This document shows positions 53,003 to 59,565 of a stretch of DNA of 59,565 nt, piece after piece. The stretch is from assembly GCA_023415715.1 (NCBI GenBank), contig JAEZJP010000097.1, forward strand, positions 1 to 59,565, in the 5' to 3' direction. Under the pieces are notes generated by a model. That model was given only the letters and a program-made list of their open reading frames with translations. It ran no database searches and had not been told where the DNA came from. The translations under genes were made by a program, and so were the position numbers. Source of the DNA: Bacillota bacterium (lineage in GTDB: Bacteria; Bacillota; Clostridia; Christensenellales; Aristaeellaceae). Positions within the stretch are counted from its first letter, which is position 1; every line of letters starts with the position of its first letter.

Positions 53003-54418
53003 TCACATCTGCAATCCCAGGAATTTCGCCGCGGTTATGCACAAGGCTTCCGCACGTTCTCTATTAGGCATTTCGCAAAATACGCGCAGCCTCGGCTCCG
53101 TGCCGCTGAAACGGATGATGATCCAGCCGTCTGCAAAGCACACCTTCACGCCGTCCATGTAAGAGACGTTCTTGATCTCCTCTGAAAATGCAGGCAGCTT
53201 CTTTTCCTCCATCAATAAACGAAGCAGCCGCACCTTTTCCTCCGGTTCAAAGGGCCAGTCGTATTCTGCCATATAGGCTTCGCCGAACTCCTGATACATC
53301 CTCTTCGTAAGAACGCTCAGCTTTTCACCGGTGACAGCCATCATTTCCACAAGCAGCGTGGCGGCATGAATGCCGTCCTTGCCCAGGATGTGGCCGCGCA
53401 CCGTGAGCCCGCCGGAGGACTCGCCGCCGATAACGGCGTTGTACTTTTCCATAGCCGCGGAAATATGCTTGAAGCCCACAGGCACCTCGTAGCACGTTTC
53501 CCCAAAGGCAGCGGCCACCTTGTCCAGAAGATGCGTCGTGGCCAGGTTGCGCACCGCCGGGCCATGCCAACGCTTGTACTTGAGCAGGTAGTAATACAAA
53601 AGCACCAATATTTCATTGGGGTGTATGAACCTGCCCGTATCGTCGATCACGCCGATCCGGTCCGCGTCCCCGTCGGTGGCGATGCCGATGTCTGCCCGGC
53701 TCTCCAGAACCGCGCCGCGAAGCGCGCCAAGCGTTTCCACATTGGGCGCCGGCAGCCTGCCGCCAAACAGCGCGTCGTGCCGCTCGTGAATCACATCTAC
53801 ATCGCACCTGGCGGTAAGCAGTATGGTTTGCAGCGATGTCCGGCTTACGCCGTACATGGGGTCCAGGATGATACGCAGGTTTCTGGAGCGGATGGCGTCC
53901 ATGTTCACGCCCCGTATGATGGCATCCAGATATTGGTTTTGAGGATTGATCTCCTCCACCAGCCCCTGATGCACCGCATGTTCGTAGGCTATGGCGGAAA
54001 CTTCGTCTTTCCCGATGGCATTGGCGCTTTCCCCAATGGGCTCCGTAATTTCCTGGGCTGCGTCACGGCCGCCCCTTGTGAACAGTTTGATGCCGTTGTA
54101 CAGCGCAGGGTTGTGGCTGGCGGTAACAGCCATGCCGTAATGCAGCCCGTAATAGCGCACCGTGAACATGATCAGCGGCGTAGGCGCCTCCCTTGTGATC
54201 AGGTAGGTATGTATATGCTCCGCCGCCATCACTTCCGCCGCCCAACGGGCTGCCTCCCGGGATAAAAAGCGCCTGTCGAAGCCTATCACAAAGCCAGGCG
54301 TTACGGCATCCTCCGCCTTCATGCGCCTTGCCACAGCCAAAGTCAGCCGCTGCACATTTTCCTTTGTAAAGTCTTCGCCGATGATGGCCCGCCAGCCGCC
54401 CGTGCCAAATACGATCAT
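53003..54418 (-). CDS. Phosphoglucomutase/phosphomannomutase family protein
   Basis: A 471-residue alpha-D-phosphohexomutase. Phosphoserine motif AVTASHNPALYNGIKLF (Ser101), Mg-binding ATDGDADRIGVIDD, sugar-binding GGESSGG and the phosphate-binding FSGTEPRLRVF. It interconverts hexose-1-phosphate and hexose-6-phosphate. Directly follows the GH94 phosphorylase (24-nt gap), whose hexose-1-phosphate product it would pass into metabolism. Confidence 0.93.
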   Translation of the reverse strand: MIVFGTGGWRAIIGEDFTKENVQRLTLAVARRMKAEDAVTPGFVIGFDRRFLSREAARWAAEVMAAEHIHTYLITREAPTPLIMFTVRYYGLHYGMAVTASHNPALYNGIKLFTRGGRDAAQEITEPIGESANAIGKDEVSAIAYEHAVHQGLVEEINPQNQYLDAIIRGVNMDAIRSRNLRIILDPMYGVSRTSLQTILLTARCDVDVIHERHDALFGGRLPAPNVETLGALRGAVLESRADIGIATDGDADRIGVIDDTGRFIHPNEILVLLYYYLLKYKRWHGPAVRNLATTHLLDKVAAAFGETCYEVPVGFKHISAAMEKYNAVIGGESSGGLTVRGHILGKDGIHAATLLVEMMAVTGEKLSVLTKRMYQEFGEAYMAEYDWPFEPEEKVRLLRLLMEEKKLPAFSEEIKNVSYMDGVKVCFADGWIIIRFSGTEPRLRVFCEMPNRERAEALCITAAKFLGLQM

Positions 54419-54442
54419 GTTTACTCCGCCCTCTCCCCTATT

Positions 54443-56833
54443 CTAAACGTTCCCCATGATTACTTCAACGGTGTGTACCGTACCTGCTTCGCATACGGGG
54501 ATGCGGTCCGTCTCCTGCCCGTCAAAGCGCAGCATTGAAACGCCCTTTTCCACATGTGTGGGATTTTTCACCGTAATGCGGTAGGTGGCGCCGCGGAAGA
54601 CACGGATGGCCGTAAAGCCTTCCCAGTCCGCCGGGATGCAGGGATCGACGGTCAAACTGTCCCATTCGGGCCGGATGCCCAGCATATACCTTGTGGCGGC
54701 ATAGTAGGCCCAGCCCGCGCTGCCCGTCATCCAGGGGTGCCTGGCCCTGCCATGAGCGGTGTGCTCTTTGCCCATAATGAACTGGCAGTAGGCATAAGGC
54801 TCGCTTTCGCGGATTTCGATCATATCGTTTTGACGAACCGGAAGCAGCGCATTGTACATCTTCATGGCTTTGCTGCCCCGGCCAAGCATAGCTTCCGCCA
54901 CCCAGGCCCAGGGGTTGGGATGGCTGAAGATAGCCCCGTTTTCCTTCACACCGGGATAGACGCGGGTGACAAAGCCGATGGAATCGTCCGGAACGGTGAA
55001 AGACGGAGCGTTGAGCATGAGCCCATAGGAAGTAAAGAGGTATTCCATCACCGCATCCATGGCGGATTCGCCCTGTTCTCTTAACACCGCGCCGGAGATT
55101 ACGGCCCAGGTATTGCTTTCCAGGTGCACCTTCCCTTCGGCGGAATCAAGCGTACCGATTGGCGCACCCTTGCCCGTGATGCCGCGGATGAACCATTTGC
55201 CGTTCCACAGAACGCGGCGGCAGTTATCCGCCATTTCTTTTTCCATGGCCCGGTACAACCTGACATCCTCGCCGCGGTTCAGGTAATTTGCCGCGGATAG
55301 AAAATGGTTAAGTGCCCACAAATGCAGGAAAGCCACCATAGCGCTTTCCCCGCCGCCCAGGTTCAGGCAGTCGTTCCAGTCGGCCCGAAGGCCCTTTGCA
55401 ATGCCGTGCGCACCAAGCTGGCTGTAGGTAAAGTCCAGGATCTTCTTCATGTGCTCGTACACCGTATCCTGGCCGCCGTCGGCGTAAGGGATCACCTGAT
55501 GGAAGAAATCAATGTCCCCCGTCTCCCGCACATATTCGCAGATGGCGGGGATCAGCCAAAGCGCATCGTCGGCGCAAACATCCTTGAGGCCATGGATCAT
55601 GGTGCTTTTGTCTGGCGTGGGAACAACCGTGGGCGACTGGAAGGATTGCTTTTTGCCCGGGGTAAACCAGGCCGGATCGAACAGGTGCAGCCCGTACCCC
55701 TCCCGCACCTGGCCGCGCAAAAGCTGCATGATGCGCGTGCGGCACATGTCGGGGTTGGAGTGAGGCACGCACATGGCATCCTGTGCCGTATCCCGGTACC
55801 CAAGCCCTGTGCGGCCGCCCACCTCAATAAAGGATGCAAAGCGGGAGAACATGACGTTGACCTCGCTTTGATACAGGTTCCACAGGTTCAAACTGGTATT
55901 CATGTCAGGATTGGGCGTGCGCACCTGAAGCTTTGAAAGCTTTTCCGTCCAGAAGGAGGCAAGTTCCTTAAAGGCAGCATCCACCGCGGAAAAATCATAC
56001 TTATCTCTTGCCTTTTTCGCACCTTCGCAGTTGCCCTGACCGAGTATGAACAATACGCGCTTCTTTTCCCCAGGTTTTAAGGTGATATGGGTGTGCAGCG
56101 CGCCGCAATGATCGCCCGTTTTTTCAAAGCTGCCGGAAAGCTTCCCTTTCTCAACACCCAGTGGATTGGTCTCCGTTCTGTAGGGGCCTATAAAGGCATC
56201 CCGCATGCAGTCAAAGCTCACGGGCTGGAAGCTGCCGGTGAAGTACTGATAGCTGTCTTCCTCATAGTGCAGCTCGTATTCCACTGCCCCGTCCTGATAC
56301 CTTGAACCGGTGGCGTACAGGCTCATTTGAAAGTTTTGATTGTCCATATCGATATGGTGGAAGGAAAACTCCACATACCCGAACACATCCAGCGCACGCT
56401 CTTTGCTGCCAGTATTCTCGACGGTTACATCCCACAAAACCACTTCGTCGTTTCTTGGAACAAATATGGTTTGGCAGGCGGAAATGCCCTCGTATTCGCA
56501 CAAATACTTGCTGTAGCTGAGCCCGTGGCGGCAAAAGTATTTAGCCTGGTCAAGCGGAAGGCCGGTGGGCTGCCAGCTTACGGACCAGTATTTACCCGTT
56601 TCCGCATCCCGCAAATACACATAGTGTCCGGGCCTGTCCATGGGCACGCCGTTAGGCCGGAAGCGGGTAATGCGGTGGTACTGGGGTGAATCCAGCCATA
56701 CATAGCCTCCCGCCGTATGGTTGAATACACCGCCCATTCGCTGCGTACCTATGTAGTTGGTCCATGAAACGGGCACATCCATCCGGTCGATCACATATTC
56801 TTTGGCCGTATTGTCAAAATATCCGTAACGCAT
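54443..56833 (-). CDS. GH94 disaccharide phosphorylase (chitobiose/cellobiose phosphorylase-like)
   Basis: A 796-residue GH94 enzyme that splits a beta-disaccharide with phosphate, giving hexose-1-phosphate. N-terminus MRYGYFDNTAKEYVIDRMDV; FIEVGGRTGLGYRDTAQDAM; catalytic Asp in KGLRADWNDCLNLGGGES; NAPSFTVPDDSIGFVTRVYP; VKENGAIFSHPNPWAWVAEA. From memory these segments match N,N'-diacetylchitobiose phosphorylase more than classic cellobiose phosphorylase (KADWNDCLRLG), but specificity is not proven. No signal peptide, so cytoplasmic. GGGAGGCGTTTAT fixes the start at 56833. First gene of the phosphorylase/mutase/kinase/binding-protein/regulator run. Confidence 0.9.
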   Translation of the reverse strand: MRYGYFDNTAKEYVIDRMDVPVSWTNYIGTQRMGGVFNHTAGGYVWLDSPQYHRITRFRPNGVPMDRPGHYVYLRDAETGKYWSVSWQPTGLPLDQAKYFCRHGLSYSKYLCEYEGISACQTIFVPRNDEVVLWDVTVENTGSKERALDVFGYVEFSFHHIDMDNQNFQMSLYATGSRYQDGAVEYELHYEEDSYQYFTGSFQPVSFDCMRDAFIGPYRTETNPLGVEKGKLSGSFEKTGDHCGALHTHITLKPGEKKRVLFILGQGNCEGAKKARDKYDFSAVDAAFKELASFWTEKLSKLQVRTPNPDMNTSLNLWNLYQSEVNVMFSRFASFIEVGGRTGLGYRDTAQDAMCVPHSNPDMCRTRIMQLLRGQVREGYGLHLFDPAWFTPGKKQSFQSPTVVPTPDKSTMIHGLKDVCADDALWLIPAICEYVRETGDIDFFHQVIPYADGGQDTVYEHMKKILDFTYSQLGAHGIAKGLRADWNDCLNLGGGESAMVAFLHLWALNHFLSAANYLNRGEDVRLYRAMEKEMADNCRRVLWNGKWFIRGITGKGAPIGTLDSAEGKVHLESNTWAVISGAVLREQGESAMDAVMEYLFTSYGLMLNAPSFTVPDDSIGFVTRVYPGVKENGAIFSHPNPWAWVAEAMLGRGSKAMKMYNALLPVRQNDMIEIRESEPYAYCQFIMGKEHTAHGRARHPWMTGSAGWAYYAATRYMLGIRPEWDSLTVDPCIPADWEGFTAIRVFRGATYRITVKNPTHVEKGVSMLRFDGQETDRIPVCEAGTVHTVEVIMGNV

Positions 56834-57028
56834 ATAAACGCCTCCCACAGCTATTTATGCTACATCTTACCACACACTGGGTCCATATGACATGCACTCT
56901 CATGGCATTTGTTGTCTCCCATTGCCAAGCAAAAGGTGATAGTGTTGTCCCAACGCAAACGGCACAACACAAAAACCCCACGCCATTTCATACATAGGGT
57001 AAATATTACACACAGGAATCACATTCCA

Positions 57029-58234
57029 TCACAGGTCCAGCCCGAAAGCCCACTGCATGGACATAATATACAGGCTCGTCAACCTGCCCTGAATCATTCC
57101 CGGGGCAAATGTACTGATATCGATTTCATCCCATTTGCCCATCTCCTGGTTAAGAACCACCTGCAGCGCATATTCGATATCATTATTTTTCCCCACAAGC
57201 GCTTCCTTCACATCCAATGCAATTGGCAATTCCTTAACCGCCGTATCCATATCACAATCCAGCAGCACATCAATAGAAGAAAACAGGCCGGCCAGGAAAT
57301 AGTTATAATGCTTTCTTCCTCCGCCTGCCTCCATCGCCAGAAGCTCCATAAACTTTGCACGGATAAGGCATGTTTTCACCAATTCCTTGTTGTCTGTGCT
57401 CTGCATGTTTTTGAGCAGCAGGAGATAGACCCATTTTCTAATCTCGTTCATGCCAAGCCGGATCAGCGCCTGCTTTATGGTATATACATCACCCCTTGTT
57501 CCAAAAAACACAGATCCGGCAAATCTCAATAATTTATAGGAAAGCCCAACATCCGACTCAAAGATTGCCGTCAGCGACTGATAATCCGGCTCAGGCTGGT
57601 TTATCTCCTGCATCAAACGGATCAAGGCCTCCGGCGTGCTGGCAATTTCTTTTCTTTTTTCAATGACAGGCTTGCTGAAGAAATAACCTTGGAAATAATC
57701 GTATCCCATGGCTGCTGCCAATTGGTACTCTTCCCGCGTTTCTACTTTTTCCGCCAGGAATTTAATGCGGTCCCCATATTTGTGAATATACTTACGCTGT
57801 GATTGAACATCCGCGGCGGAAAATTCAACCTTAACAATATCGGCACATTCCATCAAAGGAATGCTGGATTCCCGGAAGGTAAAGTCATCCAGCGCAATCA
57901 TATAGCCTTCGGCCTTTAATTTCTCGCATGCTTTTAGTACTTCCTCCGTGGCTTCCACTTTTTCCAGTATCTCCACCACGATGTATCCCTTGGGCAGCAG
58001 TAAGGGAATCTCCTTGATCAGCATATCCGCCGAGAAATTGATGAATGCCCTTGTTCCGCTGGTAAGCTCATTAAATTGCATTACCAGGAAAGCATTGTTG
58101 ATTAAATCCGCAGTCGCCTGATTATCGTCCACTCCTTCATAGAAATTGTTCATACTCCTGCGGTACAACAGTTCATAACCGACAATGTCCATTCCTTTGT
58201 CGAATATGGGTTGCCTCGCCACATAGACTTCCAT
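57029..58234 (-). CDS. EAL-HDOD domain signalling protein (YuxH-like)
   Basis: A 401-residue protein. N-terminal EAL-like domain: VYVARQPIFDKGMDIVGYEL, RAFINFS, VVEILE, IALDDFTFRESSIP, ADIVKVEFSAAD, LAEKVETREEY and YFQGYFFSKP keep most catalytic residues of c-di-GMP phosphodiesterases, but the EAL motif reads ELL and DDFG reads DDFT. C-terminal HDOD domain: LTAIFESDVGLSYKLLRFAG and IKQALIRLGMNEIRKWVYLL. Often regulatory in motility or stress. GGAAGAAGGG precedes the ATG at 58234. Confidence 0.88.
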   Translation of the reverse strand: MEVYVARQPIFDKGMDIVGYELLYRRSMNNFYEGVDDNQATADLINNAFLVMQFNELTSGTRAFINFSADMLIKEIPLLLPKGYIVVEILEKVEATEEVLKACEKLKAEGYMIALDDFTFRESSIPLMECADIVKVEFSAADVQSQRKYIHKYGDRIKFLAEKVETREEYQLAAAMGYDYFQGYFFSKPVIEKRKEIASTPEALIRLMQEINQPEPDYQSLTAIFESDVGLSYKLLRFAGSVFFGTRGDVYTIKQALIRLGMNEIRKWVYLLLLKNMQSTDNKELVKTCLIRAKFMELLAMEAGGGRKHYNYFLAGLFSSIDVLLDCDMDTAVKELPIALDVKEALVGKNNDIEYALQVVLNQEMGKWDEIDISTFAPGMIQGRLTSLYIMSMQWAFGLDL

Positions 58235-58339
58235 GGCGGTCCCTTCTTCCTGATTGGCATTCAAATAATGCGCTGACACCAATCAATTTTCGCTTATCTC
58301 TACGCGAACATTTCATATTATTCGCTCGTCATTTGTCTA

Positions 58340-58368
58340 ATTATAGGAAATTCTATTGGAATTTTCAA
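58340..58368 (-). promoter_or_regulatory. Promoter of the EAL-HDOD gene
   Basis: Minus-strand -35 TTGAAA (58363-58368) and perfect -10 TATAAT (58340-58345), spacer 17 nt, about 105 nt before the ATG. Confidence 0.7.
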
Positions 58369-58494
58369 TACCTCCCGGGATTTTGAAGATCTGAAATCTT
58401 TTTATAGAAGCGCGGTCCAATCTTTTCTTTTATGGCAGGGGAACAGAAAACGGACGGCGAATGGATAACCACCACTGAATCCATCATACTATGT

Positions 58495-58515
58495 AAACAT
58501 CTTTTGAAGATGTTT
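58495..58515 (+). promoter_or_regulatory. Hairpin or operator in the deoC leader
   Basis: Perfect inverted repeat AAACATCTT / AAGATGTTT with a 3-nt loop, 45 nt before the deoC ATG. It could be a repressor site or an RNA hairpin; no T-tract follows. Confidence 0.4.
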
Positions 58516-58559
58516 GCATGATACCCACAAATAATAAATTTTTTAGGGAGGCTTTTCAA

Positions 58560-59291
58560 ATGGCCATCACCGCAAAAGACATTGCCAAGATGCTGGATCA
58601 CAGCACGCTCCAGCCCTTTCTTACGGAGGAAGATATCATTAAAGGCTGCAAAACAGCCCTGAAATACGGTACGGCCACCGTATGCGCACGTCCGGCCGAT
58701 ATGCCCCTGGTGGTGAAGCTTTTAAAAGGCAGCGCTGTGAAGCCCTGCACCGTCATCGGCTTTCCCCACGGCGCACACGAGACGGAAACGAAGGTGTTTG
58801 AAGCCCGCCAAGCCCTGGCAGACGGCTGCGTGGAGCTGGATATGGTGCTGCACATTGGCAAGCTGCTGTCCGGGGATGACAATTACGTATTGAACGACAT
58901 CGCCCAGGTGGCCGCTGCTGCCCATGAAGCCGGGGCCATTGTAAAGGTGATTCTGGAAACCTGCTACTTGAACGAGGAGCAAAAGATTCGTGCCTGCCGC
59001 CTGTGCACTGAGGCGGGGGCCGACTTTGTAAAGACCAGCACGGGATATGGCACCAAGGGCTGCACGATTGAAGATTTGAAGCTCATGCGGGCAAATGTGC
59101 CGGCTAGCGTTCGCGTCAAGGGTTCCGGCGGTATCCGTGATCTGGATACGGTGCTGGCCGCAAGGGCCGTCGGCGCCTCCCGCTGCGGCGTCAGCGCCAC
59201 GGAAGCCATCATGGAGGAGGCTCTCAGCCGGGAAGCAGCAGGAACGCTTAAGGAAGCGGAAGCCCTGAAGGAAATGGAAGGCGGGTATTAA
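58560..59291 (+). CDS. deoC: Deoxyribose-phosphate aldolase
   Basis: A 243-residue class I aldolase that splits 2-deoxyribose-5-phosphate into glyceraldehyde-3-phosphate and acetaldehyde. MLDHSTLQPFLTEEDI; ELDMVLHIGKLLSGD with the catalytic Asp; AIVKVILETCYL; Schiff-base Lys158 in ADFVKTSTGYGTKGC; RVKGSGGIRDLD. GGGAGGCTTTTCAA precedes the ATG at 58560; the frame is open upstream. Stands alone. Divergent from the EAL-HDOD gene. Confidence 0.95.
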   Translation: MAITAKDIAKMLDHSTLQPFLTEEDIIKGCKTALKYGTATVCARPADMPLVVKLLKGSAVKPCTVIGFPHGAHETETKVFEARQALADGCVELDMVLHIGKLLSGDDNYVLNDIAQVAAAAHEAGAIVKVILETCYLNEEQKIRACRLCTEAGADFVKTSTGYGTKGCTIEDLKLMRANVPASVRVKGSGGIRDLDTVLAARAVGASRCGVSATEAIMEEALSREAAGTLKEAEALKEMEGGY

Positions 59292-59420
59292 CAAACTTTT
59301 TATATAAAGAGATAAATAGCATCGTCTTGCTTTGCATTTCGGATGGCAGGCATATCAAAAATTCGCAGACACAAATGAATGTTGAGATATACTCATGCAG
59401 GAACCGGAAAGGAATATACG

Positions 59421-59565
59421 ATGGAAAGCGGTGTAGCAGCCAATAAACCTATAGTCCTCTTTGGCGCTGGACGGAAGGGTAAAGAGGCGCTGGATTATTA
59501 TGGCCGAAGAAATGTACACTTTTTTGCGGACAATTACAAAGCTGGCCTCTATTATTGCGGGCTCC
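59421..59565 (+). CDS. Partial gene cut by the window edge (Rossmann-type N-terminus)
   Basis: An ATG at 59421 (AAAGGAATATACG upstream) opens a frame to the window end: MESGVAANKPIVLFGAGRKG and EALDYYGRRNVHFFADNY. The GAGRKG loop and FFADN resemble the nucleotide-binding part found in FkbM-type methyltransferase or sugar-epimerase-like proteins. Only 48 codons are visible, so no firm assignment. A 129-nt gap separates it from deoC. Confidence 0.55.
   Translation, partial: MESGVAANKPIVLFGAGRKGKEALDYYGRRNVHFFADNYKAGLYYCGL

Noticed and set aside
53366..54265. Plus-strand 299-codon open frame
   Set aside because: Antisense of the phosphohexomutase gene with complete active-site motifs.

Overview
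The window looks like chromosomal DNA of a low-to-medium GC Gram-positive anaerobe, most likely a Clostridia-class Firmicute. The signs are strong AGGAGG-type ribosome binding sites, TTGACA/TATAAT promoters, LplB/YtcP-type sugar permeases, YesM/YesN-type two-component systems, heterodimeric multidrug ABC exporters and a glycopeptide-resistance (van) cluster. There is no rRNA, CRISPR array or replication origin. One tRNA gene (Val, GAC) is present. Species assignment is inference.

Layout. 0-3 kb: a PadR-controlled minus-strand operon (PadR, pentapeptide-repeat protein, ABC-2 ATPase and permease). 3.2-5.2 kb: an SPFH/flotillin-like membrane protein. 5.5-10.2 kb: a MarR regulator with a His/Gly/acidic tail followed by a heterodimeric ABC exporter; its promoter carries repeated GGTACC operators. 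10.4-16.5 kb: a vancomycin-resistance cluster with divergent vanW, then vanH, D-Ala:D-Lac ligase, vanY, vanX, vanR, vanS, an order that differs from the VanA, VanB and VanD operons. vanH is frameshifted at its 5' end. A serine-recombinase tail remnant follows vanS. 17-23 kb: an unidentified secreted protein, an amidohydrolase lipoprotein, an AT-rich lipid-enzyme pair (PAP2 and lipid kinase) and a truncated IS1182-like transposase.

23-34.5 kb: a divergent sugar regulon. A minus operon (GntR/LacI hybrid regulator, Gfo/Idh/MocA oxidoreductase, FucU-like mutarotase, sugar epimerase, aldo/keto reductase, D-lyxose-isomerase-like cupin) faces a plus operon (zinc dehydrogenase, two permeases, binding protein, D-2-hydroxyacid dehydrogenase). 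Between them lie two identical 15-bp copies and one perfect palindrome of an ACATGT-centred operator. 34.5-37.1 kb: tail-to-tail membrane proteins sharing a thioredoxin-like CxxC domain, one fused to a CcdA/DsbD-type membrane domain. 37.4-41.9 kb: a galactonate-type sugar-acid locus (regulator, isochorismatase-like hydrolase, DgoD-like dehydratase) in which the downstream oxidoreductase is frameshifted and the KDPG-type aldolase truncated. A decayed large serine recombinase follows.

43-59.5 kb: a 1400-residue hybrid histidine kinase, copies of a dispersed repeat, tRNA-Val, a GH94 phosphorylase/phosphohexomutase/sensor kinase/binding protein/response regulator run on the minus strand, an EAL-HDOD protein, deoxyribose-phosphate aldolase and the start of an unfinished gene at the edge.

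The most notable content is the rearranged van cluster, the paired thioredoxin/CcdA membrane proteins, the phosphorylase-linked kinase/binding-protein/regulator run without permeases, and a recurring CAACTAATGYCG motif that appears near recombinase debris.
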